Below, one piece after another: positions 6,366-14,318 of a stretch of 27,998 nucleotides of DNA (position 1 is the first letter of the stretch; every line of letters begins with the position of its first letter). Both the position numbers and the translations under genes were made by a program. The notes below the pieces were generated by a model, which searched no databases, was not told the origin of the DNA, and saw only the letters and a program-made list of their open reading frames with translations. The DNA is taken from positions 1 to 27,998 of the IMG/VR virus record IMGVR_UViG_3300025127_005055; one strand, given 5' to 3'. The stretch is from a virus.

Positions 6366-6921
6366 TTTTTAATTGCTCACAAATCAAATTCATATGAACA
6401 ACTACGGCAACAGCATAAGATGTTGCGTGGGACTTTTTAAAAAAATATTTGTCATCAGATGGTTTTACCCAAACTTCTTGCATAATTTTATTCCAAGTTT
6501 CATTTAACAAATACCTTTTGCTAGGTCTGATGATTGCCAACACTGCCGCTAGTTGTTCAATGCTTTTTGGTTTTAACTTTTTTAATATTTCTGAATGACC
6601 ATTTAAATGAAACACTTTGTCACTGAAGTCTTTGGCTTCTAGTAACTCCCACATTGGTTGTTTGTTCATTAATTGTTTTAGATGATCATCATCTTTAATG
6701 TCTTTGTATATGCTTACGTTCAAGCAATCTATTTTAAAATAATTTCTATCTTCAGCAGTTTCATAATCTATTGTTGCCATGTTTGTTGCTGGATCATGTG
6801 GAACCTCTGTAAAGTAAACACCTGTATTGTGTTTCTTATCTGTATCTAATTTTGCTATCCTATGTTTTAATTTGTCTAACAAAATTGTTCTATCTGCGAA
6901 GTCTATATCTACATCAGGCAT
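6355..6921 (-). CDS. miniature DNA polymerase III alpha (DnaE)-like protein
   Basis: 188 aa that collapse the DnaE catalytic core. The protein opens directly at the aspartate motif MPDVDIDF (residues 1-8; D3, D5, D7). It then has HNTGVYFTEVP (31-41; compare the DnaE HAGGVVIA strand), YFKIDCLN (61-68; D65 matches the third catalytic Asp in KFDFLG), PMWELL..KDFSDKVFHLN (89-107), LKPKSIEQLAAVLAIIRP (116-133) and FKKSHATSYAVAV (161-173; compare FNKSHAAAYA). About 150 residues between the Asp motif and the HAGG strand, most of the fingers, and the PHP, tau-binding and OB domains are missing. The start is fixed by the upstream rpiB gene (8-base overlap). All three catalytic aspartates are kept, but processive polymerisation seems unlikely. 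Confidence 0.72.
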   Translation of the reverse strand: MPDVDIDFADRTILLDKLKHRIAKLDTDKKHNTGVYFTEVPHDPATNMATIDYETAEDRNYFKIDCLNVSIYKDIKDDDHLKQLMNKQPMWELLEAKDFSDKVFHLNGHSEILKKLKPKSIEQLAAVLAIIRPSKRYLLNETWNKIMQEVWVKPSDDKYFFKKSHATSYAVAVVVHMNLICEQLKNEK

Positions 6922-7357
6922 CTAATTTTTTAACCCTTCTTGTGTGTCTACCTTTCAAAAATTTAGTTTCAAAAAATGCTTCTATCATATATTTTGCTGT
7001 GTCAAAATCTGTGTAGTCTGCACCAATACATAATACATTCATATCGTTGTGTTGTCTAGCCTGTTCCACATCAAATACATCAAAACACACTACTGCTCTT
7101 GCTCCTTTAAATCTATTTGCCTGTATTGCCATACCAAAACCACTACCACAAAACAAAATAACCCTATCATCTTTTTCTAAGAACCTGCAGGCTTTTTTGG
7201 CTATGTCGTTATAATCTGTTCTTTTATTTTCATAAATGCCTACATCATGAAATGTAACAATATCTCCCATGCACTCATCTATTGGACAAATCCATTTAGA
7301 GACTTGATCCTTTAGTTCCATGCCTCTGTGGTCAGCGCCTATTGTTAAATCTATCAT
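6914..7357 (-). CDS. rpiB: ribose-5-phosphate isomerase B
   Basis: 147 aa, the normal RpiB/LacAB length. It interconverts ribose 5-phosphate and ribulose 5-phosphate, a step that feeds ribose into nucleotide synthesis. Visible motifs: GADHRG (residues 7-12; active D9/H10), DYNDIA (48-53), LFCGSGFGM (68-76; catalytic-type C70), a long RAVVCFDVFDVEQARQHNDMN helix (87-107; H103), GRHTRRV (136-142; phosphate-binding Arg). The active-site residues all appear intact. It overlaps the 2OG oxygenase gene by 4 bases (ATGA) and sits in a replication operon, so a likely role is supplying pentose for phage dNTPs, an auxiliary metabolic gene. Confusion with LacA/LacB is possible but less likely. Confidence 0.87.
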   Translation of the reverse strand: MIDLTIGADHRGMELKDQVSKWICPIDECMGDIVTFHDVGIYENKRTDYNDIAKKACRFLEKDDRVILFCGSGFGMAIQANRFKGARAVVCFDVFDVEQARQHNDMNVLCIGADYTDFDTAKYMIEAFFETKFLKGRHTRRVKKLDA

Positions 7358-8007
7358 AATTTTAATTTACTGTGGCCTCCACCAACTTCACCTTCAACCC
7401 AAGTGTTGAATGACAGTGTATATCTTATATCATTTGGACTAGCATTAATTTCAACACTGTGATTAAGAAAACTAGGAAATAACATCAAGTCCCATTTCTT
7501 TGGACAAACTGCCATTCTTGTTTGATGATACAAATAACTTCTTTTGTTTGTGAAATCAAATTGTTCTTTGTGATCTAGTCTTACAGTATCAGTAAAAATA
7601 TTTGTATGATTTTTATCTTTGTGAAATACAATATTTGATGTGTCTTTACAATCTGTTAAAAACAAAACACCGGAGATCAAACTATTGCTGTGATAATGTT
7701 CCTGTATGTATTGATTTTGTTCGTATTTGTTACACCAACTTGTTGTTAAGACAAATTTATGCTTTTCATGTACATCTAAATAACCGTGCATGAATTCACT
7801 TACTTGATTTAAAATTTCAGTTTTTAAAGGCAATAAATTATCTTTATCTAGCACATAATCATCTTTTGATATGTAAGATACTTTGTGTGAACGTAATTCA
7901 TAATCTAATTTTTCTTTTATAAATTTTTCACTTTCCTCATAGGGTTTAATTTGTGTTTGACATAGTGGTATACCAAACAAAGGTACAACGTTATTTTCTT
8001 TTATCAT
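7354..8007 (-). CDS. 2OG-Fe(II) oxygenase (PF13759-type)
   Basis: 217 aa. The core pattern is that of the putative 2-oxoglutarate/Fe(II) oxygenases common in marine phages: WCNKYEQNQYIQEHYHSNSL (residues 91-110) with H104/H106 for iron, SGVLFL (112-117), a WDLMLFPSFLNHSVEIN segment (172-188) with distal iron ligand H183, and R195 in RYTLSFN for 2OG. The enzyme would hydroxylate a protein, nucleotide or small molecule using 2-oxoglutarate and O2; the substrate is unknown. It overlaps neighbours by 4 bases on both sides. A role in DNA-base or virion modification is possible but not shown. Confidence 0.8.
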   Translation of the reverse strand: MIKENNVVPLFGIPLCQTQIKPYEESEKFIKEKLDYELRSHKVSYISKDDYVLDKDNLLPLKTEILNQVSEFMHGYLDVHEKHKFVLTTSWCNKYEQNQYIQEHYHSNSLISGVLFLTDCKDTSNIVFHKDKNHTNIFTDTVRLDHKEQFDFTNKRSYLYHQTRMAVCPKKWDLMLFPSFLNHSVEINASPNDIRYTLSFNTWVEGEVGGGHSKLKL

Positions 8008-8687
8008 ATTCTTGCCTCTTTTGTTATTTCTTTTACCATTTCAATATCTGCTGGCAGTCTTTTAAATCTTAATGCCCAATGATTAGGATCCATGATAGGA
8101 TACACAATTTGTAGTTGTTCATTGTTAAATCTCTTCATCATTTCTTTTCCGCTTTTACAATTTAATATTAACCAAGGACTTATTTTGCCGTCTTTGATAT
8201 CCATTACTGCTCTATTTAAACTTGCATAACGAAAGTAATCACTCCAAGGTGCTTCTTTTTCATCTCCCCAATCCATCATAGTTTTAATTGACCTTTCCAT
8301 TGCAGTTTCAACCTTTTCACGTAAGATTAAATCTATTGCATATTTTTGATACAATTCTTCTCTACACCAGTGGTCTAATTTAACTCCGCTTGTTACAACG
8401 TAATCAATGTACTTGCTAGGATACAACGGCTTAACATTGCTGATAAAACTTCCAAACTTTACAAATGCTGTGTAATATGGACTTTTGCAAAACTCTTCAT
8501 ATGTTTTAGTTTTGGACGCTTTTTGACACAGTTCATAAAATCTTACAAAAGTCTGATAACCTAATTGTACTCTGCGTTCATCTTTTTGTAAGAATCTTCT
8601 TTTTTGTTCGCACATATGTACTGCTAGTGTTTTCTCTTTAGTAAATTTTGCATTACAATATTGACAAGTGTATAATTTTTCTATCAT
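8004..8687 (-). CDS. zinc-finger protein, conserved T4-like phage type
   Basis: 227 aa. A C2HC zinc finger is at the N-terminus: C8-x2-C11-x12-H24-x-C26, followed by a basic helix KRRFLQKDERRVQLGY (29-44). The remainder is helical with conserved-looking segments EEFCKSPYYTAFVKFGSF and GKISPWLILNC. I associate this layout with a hypothetical protein of T4-like cyanophages and pelagiphages, but no role is known to me. Its place next to a clamp-loader-like gene and downstream of uvsW in one operon suggests a nucleic-acid-binding accessory factor (inference). Confidence 0.65.
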   Translation of the reverse strand: MIEKLYTCQYCNAKFTKEKTLAVHMCEQKRRFLQKDERRVQLGYQTFVRFYELCQKASKTKTYEEFCKSPYYTAFVKFGSFISNVKPLYPSKYIDYVVTSGVKLDHWCREELYQKYAIDLILREKVETAMERSIKTMMDWGDEKEAPWSDYFRYASLNRAVMDIKDGKISPWLILNCKSGKEMMKRFNNEQLQIVYPIMDPNHWALRFKRLPADIEMVKEITKEARI

Positions 8688-9163
8688 AGTTGCTTTTTTA
8701 TTTGCTCAGGTGTCATGCCAAAGTCCTTTGCTAACTGTTTAATTTCTTTTGGGTCATTTATAGTAACAAGTAATTTTATTTCATCTGATTTCATTGTAGG
8801 ATATAGTTTTTCTAAAAATTTTGTTGTTTTCGCATTTCCGCCAGACTCTTTAAATTTGTATCCTATCCATTCATGATACCTAATATTTTTCTTAGAACTT
8901 GCAGTCATGCAAAGTAGATACCATAAAAGTTTTTTATGCTTTGTTAGTGTAAAGAAGTTCTTATTATAATATTGATTTGTTTTAAGTATTTGTAGTTCTT
9001 TGTCCTGTCTACTACCTTTTACAGCACTTGCATATCTATTCAACAAATAGAAACTAACTTGCTTTCTCTCATCGTCAGATAAATCTTCCCAAACATTCTT
9101 TGCGTTCATGTCAATTGCCGCAAGTATATCTTTTAAAGGTAATTTGTTAATCTTCGTAGCCAT
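8684..9163 (-). CDS. gp62: probable clamp loader small subunit gp62-like
   Basis: 159 aa (T4 gp62 is 187 aa). The organisation fits gp62 of marine T4-like phages: an N-terminal PLKDILAAI helix, an FYLLNRYAS segment near residues 38-46, N66/Y69 near the 'NKNFF' region, a helical middle, and a C-terminal MTPEQIKKQL helix. gp62 would pair with gp44 to load the gp45 clamp; gp44 and gp45 are not in this window. Identity is low and the call rests on pattern, so an unrelated helical protein remains possible. It overlaps the upstream gene by 17 bases and the downstream gene by 4. Confidence 0.45.
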   Translation of the reverse strand: MATKINKLPLKDILAAIDMNAKNVWEDLSDDERKQVSFYLLNRYASAVKGSRQDKELQILKTNQYYNKNFFTLTKHKKLLWYLLCMTASSKKNIRYHEWIGYKFKESGGNAKTTKFLEKLYPTMKSDEIKLLVTINDPKEIKQLAKDFGMTPEQIKKQL

Positions 9164-9407
9164 ATAATTCTAATAACATTGTATACTTTTCCCATGCTTT
9201 TTGCAAGCCTTTATGTTCCAAACACATGGCAACAGCACGTTCAGTAACAAAGAATTGTCTATTTTGACATTCTTCTTCTATTGTTGCTTTGTTACTTTTG
9301 GAAATTAATACCTTTGGACCTTTGCCACCGATTGGTTCTCCATAAACGGTTTCACCACCATCGGGAGATGTAAAAATCATTTGTTCTTCTTTTTTCTTCT
9401 TTGGCAT
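9147..9407 (-). CDS. small hypothetical protein, 86 aa
   Basis: It begins with a lysine cluster (MPKKKKEEQ), followed by FTSPDGGETVYGEPIGGKG and a C-terminal helical part LEHKGLQKAWEKYTMLLELYGYED. The start lies right at the stop of the upstream 168-aa gene (1-base TAATG overlap) and the end overlaps the gp62-like gene by 17 bases, so it is translationally coupled. No family assignment. The SPDGGETVY motif looks like short proteins in T4-like marine phage replication regions. A small replication or transcription accessory factor is conceivable, but nothing in the sequence proves it. Confidence 0.7.
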   Translation of the reverse strand: MPKKKKEEQMIFTSPDGGETVYGEPIGGKGPKVLISKSNKATIEEECQNRQFFVTERAVAMCLEHKGLQKAWEKYTMLLELYGYED

Positions 9408-9913
9408 TACAACAACTGCGTGTATTCAATACTTTCACACTGTCTTGATATATCTTTAACAAAGAAAGCACAAGATGGTTGTTTTCCATTTGTTAAAGGC
9501 GTACTAATCAATTGATTATTTTTCATTTTAGGAAAGTACCATTTCACTTCATTATAAAAATTTACTACATTTACCTCTTCAAAGTCTGCTTTGAAACTGC
9601 TTAATGGATTAAAAATAAATGCTGAAAATCCTCTATCTGCTATGCTGGTTAAAGGCACAACTTCAACTGTATTGCTGTCTTCTTTATCTCCAACTGCTAT
9701 GCTCCAATCCAATGGCATTGTTATCTCTTTGCCTCCGATGTCTAGCACTATTGCTGGTGCACTGAAAGATTCAATATAGATTAAAGGTATAAAGAAAAAG
9801 TCTGGCTCTTTAGGATTGCTGTTGTCTAAAACAGAAAAAGCCATATCTTCCGACACTGTTTCAGGCAACTTGTCTAAATTGTAGGACAAATTGTCCACTG
9901 TTAATATTCTCAT
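9407..9913 (-). CDS. conserved-type hypothetical protein, 168 aa
   Basis: The protein is beta-rich with distinctive segments FFFIPLIYIESFSAPAIVL (residues 39-57), ITMPLDWSIAVGD, PLTSIADRGFSAFIFNPLSS and VKWYFPKM (123-130). I recall a similar hypothetical protein in T4-like cyanophages, but no known function. It overlaps the nitrilase-like gene by 4 bases (ATGA) and the 86-aa gene by 1 base, in a replication operon. No signal peptide, zinc site or transmembrane segment is obvious. Confidence 0.7.
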   Translation of the reverse strand: MRILTVDNLSYNLDKLPETVSEDMAFSVLDNSNPKEPDFFFIPLIYIESFSAPAIVLDIGGKEITMPLDWSIAVGDKEDSNTVEVVPLTSIADRGFSAFIFNPLSSFKADFEEVNVVNFYNEVKWYFPKMKNNQLISTPLTNGKQPSCAFFVKDISRQCESIEYTQLL

Positions 9914-10728
9914 TTTTGTTCTCCAGATCCTATTTTGTTTGTATTGGTATCATACCAAAAATACTGTGTGCCTTGTTTGGGTGCCTGATATAAAGTTTCG
10001 AAAGGTAAAAATACTCCTGATGGCATCGATGCTCCTTTTTTGTTATCTCTGCCGTCTGTACTCCATGGATTGTCTACTGTAATTAATGGAACGTTTGAAG
10101 CATATGACATCATCTTAACACAAGAAAGATGCCAATCATCATGTGCTTGTTGTATGTAAGGAAGTAAATCTTTGTCAGCATTACTGGCGTGGAGTATGGC
10201 TTGTACACCTTTATCTGAATATGCTCTTACAAGATTTTCTGAGCCATCCCAATAGTTGCCAACAAGATCATTACAGATCATTGCACCAACTTTAAATTTT
10301 TCATTTTTTGTTGTAAGTTCCACTACAACTCCTGGCTCGCCTGGCTGACAATCAGTATCATAGTGTACAATATATCTTTTACAAATAGTTCCAATGTGTT
10401 CACCTTGTTGGTTGATAAAACGTAATTGATTTGTTTTCTTACCAAACACAAAATTATGTCTTACATCTTTTTCGTCTAACCATAATGTTCCTAAGATTAA
10501 TCCTAAATTATTTTTACTGCAATATTCTTGTAATTTTTTCACTGCATCTTCGGTATCTTGACAAGTGTTTACTGTAAAACTTGGAGCATCATATCCACTT
10601 ACTGATGCTTCGGGAGTCATAAGATAATCTACACCATTTGCTACTGCCCAATCGCAGGCTTTTACAATAGTTTCATAATTAATTTTTGCATCCATTGTTA
10701 CTGGGATTTGTGCTACACCTATTTTCAT
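9910..10728 (-). CDS. carbon-nitrogen hydrolase (nitrilase superfamily)
   Basis: 272 aa, a normal nitrilase-superfamily length. The catalytic Glu-Lys-Cys triad is present: E40 in TPEASVSGY (38-46), K117 in CKRYIVHYD (116-124) and C152 in AMICNDLVG (149-157). Such enzymes hydrolyse non-peptide C-N bonds (nitriles, amides, N-carbamoyl compounds) or supply glutaminase activity to NAD synthetase. No synthetase domain is fused here. The substrate cannot be read from the sequence. It lies 1 base after uvsW and overlaps the next gene by 4 bases, so it is expressed with replication genes. Scavenging of nitrogen from host amides or NAD-related metabolism are both possible. Confidence 0.85.
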   Translation of the reverse strand: MKIGVAQIPVTMDAKINYETIVKACDWAVANGVDYLMTPEASVSGYDAPSFTVNTCQDTEDAVKKLQEYCSKNNLGLILGTLWLDEKDVRHNFVFGKKTNQLRFINQQGEHIGTICKRYIVHYDTDCQPGEPGVVVELTTKNEKFKVGAMICNDLVGNYWDGSENLVRAYSDKGVQAILHASNADKDLLPYIQQAHDDWHLSCVKMMSYASNVPLITVDNPWSTDGRDNKKGASMPSGVFLPFETLYQAPKQGTQYFWYDTNTNKIGSGEQK

Positions 10729-10729
10729 A

Positions 10730-12184
10730 TTAGTTCCAATCTACCTTTTCTAATGTAAAAGGATAGTTTGCTTCTTTGTAAAATTTCTTTCTATGTGTTA
10801 AATGTCTTTTTGCAAATTTGCAAGTTGATGTTATGTCCCAAATTTGCACAAAGTCTTTGTCTTTTGCTTTACGTATTCCACGTCCTATTGACTGAATTAC
10901 TCTTACGAAAGACTTGCCTGGCTCTATTAATACCAAATTAAATATCCTTGGAATATTAATACCTACAGATGCTACACCATAAGTTGCAATTATCACTTTG
11001 TTATCGGCACTGCTGATTTCATCATACTGTTCTTTTCTTTCTTCTAATTTTGTTTCACCTTGTATGAACACACTGCCGTCGATTAATTTTTGCAGTTCTG
11101 TACCTGCTGTTAGTCTATCAATTAAAACAAGTGTGTTGCCTGAGGCTTTAATTTTTTCAATAAGTTTTGCTATGTATTCTAAACGTTTTTGATTTGTTGT
11201 GAGATATTTTAATTCTTCTTGATAGTTCTTATACACTGGAGTATCGATCATTTGCACAACATTTACATGACATTTAGATAACACTCCTTTATCTTGTAAT
11301 TCTTTTGCACTAATTTGATTAACAACAGGACCTATACTTGCGAGTATGCTTTGAAATTCAAATTGTTCTTTAGGTACTGTGCCTGTTAATCCCCATCTAA
11401 CTGGAGCATTTTTCAAATGATGTGTCAGTAATTTTTTCAAAACATCTGCTTTTGCTTGATGAACTTCATCAACAATAATTGCTTTGACACCATCTAAAAA
11501 TTCTGTAAGTGTAAGTACCGAGTCTCCTGATTTTGCTCTTTTATCTAAAATATTAAGACTTTGCCATGTACAAATAGTGTGTGTTCTATTCAACTCTTTC
11601 CTATCACCAAAGTAAACACCCACGTCTAATCCAACAGTTTTATAATCTTCTTCTGTTTGTGTTACAAGAGACTTGTTAGGAACTATTACAACTGTTCTTC
11701 CTATACTTTCACATAAACTTGATAAACAAGCAGTGATAATTGTTTTACCAGCACCAGTGGCGACCTCTTGTAAACTTTGCGGTGTGCGTAAAAAATTATT
11801 CACAACTTCAACTTGATAGTCTCTTAATTCAATTGATTGACCTTCGCATTGATGTCCCTTGGGCCATTTTTTATCAGCAAAGTAGTCTTTGTCTATCAAA
11901 CTAAAATTTAAATCTGTTTGTTGTCTTTTGTCATCAATAGAATCTACTTCAATGCCTTCTTCATGAATTATTTGTAAAATTTTGTCTAAATGATTTACAT
12001 AACCATTACCACCTAAACCAAAGAAACCAACTTTACCGTCCCATCTACCTAACTTATATTGAGGCAAATATCTAGCATATGGAACTTGCCATTTCATTTT
12101 GTTTGATATTTTTCTTCTTACATCAACAGGAAGTCCTTCAATTTTTACATTGACTTCATCGTTTATTATAATTTTACATCTCAT
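10730..12184 (-). CDS. uvsW: SF2 DNA helicase UvsW
   Basis: 484 aa, close to T4 UvsW (about 500 aa). It is a branch-migration/recombination helicase that also removes R-loops and helps switch replication from origin- to recombination-dependent mode. Motifs: N-terminal UvsW-type domain (1-110, with QYKLGRWDGKVGFF at 42-55), Q-like RDYQ (121-124), Walker A ATGAGKT (142-148), DEVH box (239-242), motif III GLTGT (265-269), motif V around TYGVASVGINI (401-411) and motif VI QSIGRGIRK (431-439). It starts within the stop of the 425-aa gene (4-base overlap), indicating translational coupling. Confidence 0.95.
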   Translation of the reverse strand: MRCKIIINDEVNVKIEGLPVDVRRKISNKMKWQVPYARYLPQYKLGRWDGKVGFFGLGGNGYVNHLDKILQIIHEEGIEVDSIDDKRQQTDLNFSLIDKDYFADKKWPKGHQCEGQSIELRDYQVEVVNNFLRTPQSLQEVATGAGKTIITACLSSLCESIGRTVVIVPNKSLVTQTEEDYKTVGLDVGVYFGDRKELNRTHTICTWQSLNILDKRAKSGDSVLTLTEFLDGVKAIIVDEVHQAKADVLKKLLTHHLKNAPVRWGLTGTVPKEQFEFQSILASIGPVVNQISAKELQDKGVLSKCHVNVVQMIDTPVYKNYQEELKYLTTNQKRLEYIAKLIEKIKASGNTLVLIDRLTAGTELQKLIDGSVFIQGETKLEERKEQYDEISSADNKVIIATYGVASVGINIPRIFNLVLIEPGKSFVRVIQSIGRGIRKAKDKDFVQIWDITSTCKFAKRHLTHRKKFYKEANYPFTLEKVDWN

Positions 12185-13458
12185 ATTGTTTCAGCAGTGT
12201 CATAAAAGTTTAAAAACATACTGGTTTGACCATTTATGTTAAAAACTAAATCAGACTCATATAAAAAAGTATCCACCTTTGTGTAATTCTTGGATCCATC
12301 GCAACATATTACTGATTCTGGACGCCAAGTAGATTGTACTAAAGGCTTTGGTATCTTTTTACTGTTAATATACACTATTTTTGTTGTGTTTGCAAGTGAA
12401 TTGTTGATGCCGTTATCTTTAACGTAGGTATTAAATTCAGCCCCCGTTCCTTTATTTGGTAATCTAACTAATACTGATATGTCTTTTGGGTCTATTAAAT
12501 TTTTAAATTGTGTATGAAACTGTTGTAATTGCTCTAATGCTCTTTTATCTTGCATACTAACTATCACTAATAAAGGATATCTTTGTAATTGATCAATACA
12601 CTCTGTCAGATGATTCAGTTGCCATTTTTTCAAATCAATATTAATCATAGGATATTTTCTATCTAAGATTTTTTTTGTAAGCACAGATAAATTAGATTTA
12701 CTTTTTTCAACCTCAAACGTATCGAAATGTTTTAATCCTAACTTTATTTTTCTATCATAGAATAAAAATAGATTGTCTGCATTAGGCTTTCCAAACTTCT
12801 CTAAATGATGTTTTGTTACTGCTTTGCTAGAATGTTTAATATCATAATTATAGATGCCTGGCACATAGTCATCAGGATTATTTAAAATATGTTCAACTTC
12901 ATCATAAATTTGCAACAGCACAGGATCTATATCTTTTATTCTTCCTTTGAATCGACCTACAAGTTTATGTATAATTCTTTCATCAAATGGTAAAAGATAT
13001 TTGTCTTTTATTCTCTGCGAATAGAATCTGCCAACTTTGTGTGGAAATAATTTTTTAATATCACTTACTAATTTGCTTAACATCAAGTTGAATGGAAATC
13101 TTATTACGATAATTTTTAATGGTGTAAATCCTGCCCAGATGCCGTCTTGATAATCACTGCCATCTTCTATTCTAATGTATTTTGTTCTGTCTAAATGTCT
13201 AATAGGTTTACGCAAAATGTTTGCACTGTTTTGTATATCTATATCTCTTAATTTAAATTGTGAAGCATACCTATTAACCAAGATACGTTTTACAACTTCG
13301 TATTGTTTGTCAGTCAACGCACTGCCTTTGAATACTTTCTTTGCGATATCTATTAAAATTTTCTTATCTCTTTCTAAAATTACAAACGGTTTTGATACCG
13401 GACCGCTCTGAAGTCCAGCCATTATCTCTAAACACTGCTCTATTGGATATGTTTGCAT
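12181..13458 (-). CDS. unknown 425-aa protein, first gene of the UvsW operon
   Basis: No family is recognised with confidence. Residues 30-65 (ERDKKILIDIAKKVFKG followed by LTDKQYEVVKRIL) look like a 'SLTDKQ' helix-loop found in several phage and plasmid DNA-binding proteins. Residues 100-130 (YQDGIWAGFTPLKIIVIRFPFN) and about 295-345 (RYPLLVIVSMQDKRALEQL, DISVLVRLPNKG) look like a parallel alpha/beta core. No Walker motif is seen in it. The stop overlaps the UvsW start by 4 bases and the gene starts at a strong leaderless-type promoter, so it is likely produced in step with UvsW and may be a partner in recombination. The function is otherwise open. Confidence 0.85.
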   Translation of the reverse strand: MQTYPIEQCLEIMAGLQSGPVSKPFVILERDKKILIDIAKKVFKGSALTDKQYEVVKRILVNRYASQFKLRDIDIQNSANILRKPIRHLDRTKYIRIEDGSDYQDGIWAGFTPLKIIVIRFPFNLMLSKLVSDIKKLFPHKVGRFYSQRIKDKYLLPFDERIIHKLVGRFKGRIKDIDPVLLQIYDEVEHILNNPDDYVPGIYNYDIKHSSKAVTKHHLEKFGKPNADNLFLFYDRKIKLGLKHFDTFEVEKSKSNLSVLTKKILDRKYPMINIDLKKWQLNHLTECIDQLQRYPLLVIVSMQDKRALEQLQQFHTQFKNLIDPKDISVLVRLPNKGTGAEFNTYVKDNGINNSLANTTKIVYINSKKIPKPLVQSTWRPESVICCDGSKNYTKVDTFLYESDLVFNINGQTSMFLNFYDTAETI

Positions 13459-13464
13459 ATCAAT

Positions 13465-13493
13465 AGTATAACGGATTTTGGTTAAAAAGTCAA
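13465..13493 (-). promoter_or_regulatory. sigma70-type promoter for the UvsW operon
   Basis: TTGACT (13493-13488), 17 bases, TATACT (13470-13465), then six bases and the ATG at 13458. The -35 lies in the last codons of the upstream glycosyltransferase gene. The first 18 bases are identical to the gp61 promoter, and the -10-to-ATG spacing is the same. A transcription start at the expected position would yield a leaderless mRNA. Confidence 0.8.
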
Positions 13494-14318
13494 TCTAGAA
13501 AAGGGCAATCCTTGGGCAATTTCATCAACTGTCCACTCTGTATTTGCATAATCATTCAACCATTGCTGTCTTTCCGGCATCAAAGGTTCATTTATTGTAC
13601 TGAAATCTTTATTTGCAACATCATAAGCAAGACTTTGTTCTCCTACAAATGCAGGTATACCATTTAATACAGCATGAATTCCAGGATTACTACTGTGACT
13701 AACTACTGCCCATGCGTTTGTAAAATTTAAATCGAAATCATCATATGTGTTTGCAATTTGTTTAGGTACTTCATAACTTACATTGTCAAGCACAGGTAAA
13801 TTCAACAAAGGACATCTAGGGTGGGGTCTTACTATTATTTTTCTATCAGTGTATTTTCTAATTTCTGTTACAGTGTGTCTAACATATTGATCCAGTGCAG
13901 GTTGGTCTTTCCATTGTTCACTTTTGTCATGTTGTAAACAAATTAAAATATGTTCTCCGTCTTGTCTCCACGGTTTTAAATTAATTGCAAATTGTTTTGC
14001 ACGTAAATCATTATTATCTTTTGTTCCGAAATCTGCTTTTCTATTAATGCCATTTAATGCAACTTTCCATGTGTTGTTTCTTTTTATACCACCAACTTCA
14101 ATAACTAAAACATTTTTATTTTGTTTTCTAAAGTGTTCCCAAATGTCTTTGTTGCGAGCCATTCTACCATGCCATAGTAACGACCATATTACTGGCACAT
14201 CACAATCCATATTGTTTTCGTCGACTGTGTGTCCTAAAGTTTTTAATCCTTTTGATACGGCTTCCCATATAGGAGGACTTACTAAAGCACTGTTTTTTGT
14301 AAACAAACTAAATTTCAT
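13482..14318 (-). CDS. glycosyltransferase-like protein (GT-B/capsule-type family)
   Basis: 278 aa. The N-terminal half includes VIWSLLWHGRMARN and VIEVGGIKRNNTWKV. The C-terminal half has ILICLQHDKSEQW (about 123-135), TVTEIRKYTDRKIIVRPHPRC, AWAVVSHSSNPGIHAVLNGIP and a final W..DEIAQG. The HPR and serine-rich donor-site-like motifs resemble capsular polysaccharide/Kdo-type GT-B transferases. Related copies lie at 15141, 16088 and 400. It is the last gene of the glycan block and overlaps the upstream GT-A gene by 11 bases. The donor sugar is unknown. Confidence 0.6.
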   Translation of the reverse strand: MKFSLFTKNSALVSPPIWEAVSKGLKTLGHTVDENNMDCDVPVIWSLLWHGRMARNKDIWEHFRKQNKNVLVIEVGGIKRNNTWKVALNGINRKADFGTKDNNDLRAKQFAINLKPWRQDGEHILICLQHDKSEQWKDQPALDQYVRHTVTEIRKYTDRKIIVRPHPRCPLLNLPVLDNVSYEVPKQIANTYDDFDLNFTNAWAVVSHSSNPGIHAVLNGIPAFVGEQSLAYDVANKDFSTINEPLMPERQQWLNDYANTEWTVDEIAQGLPFSRLTF

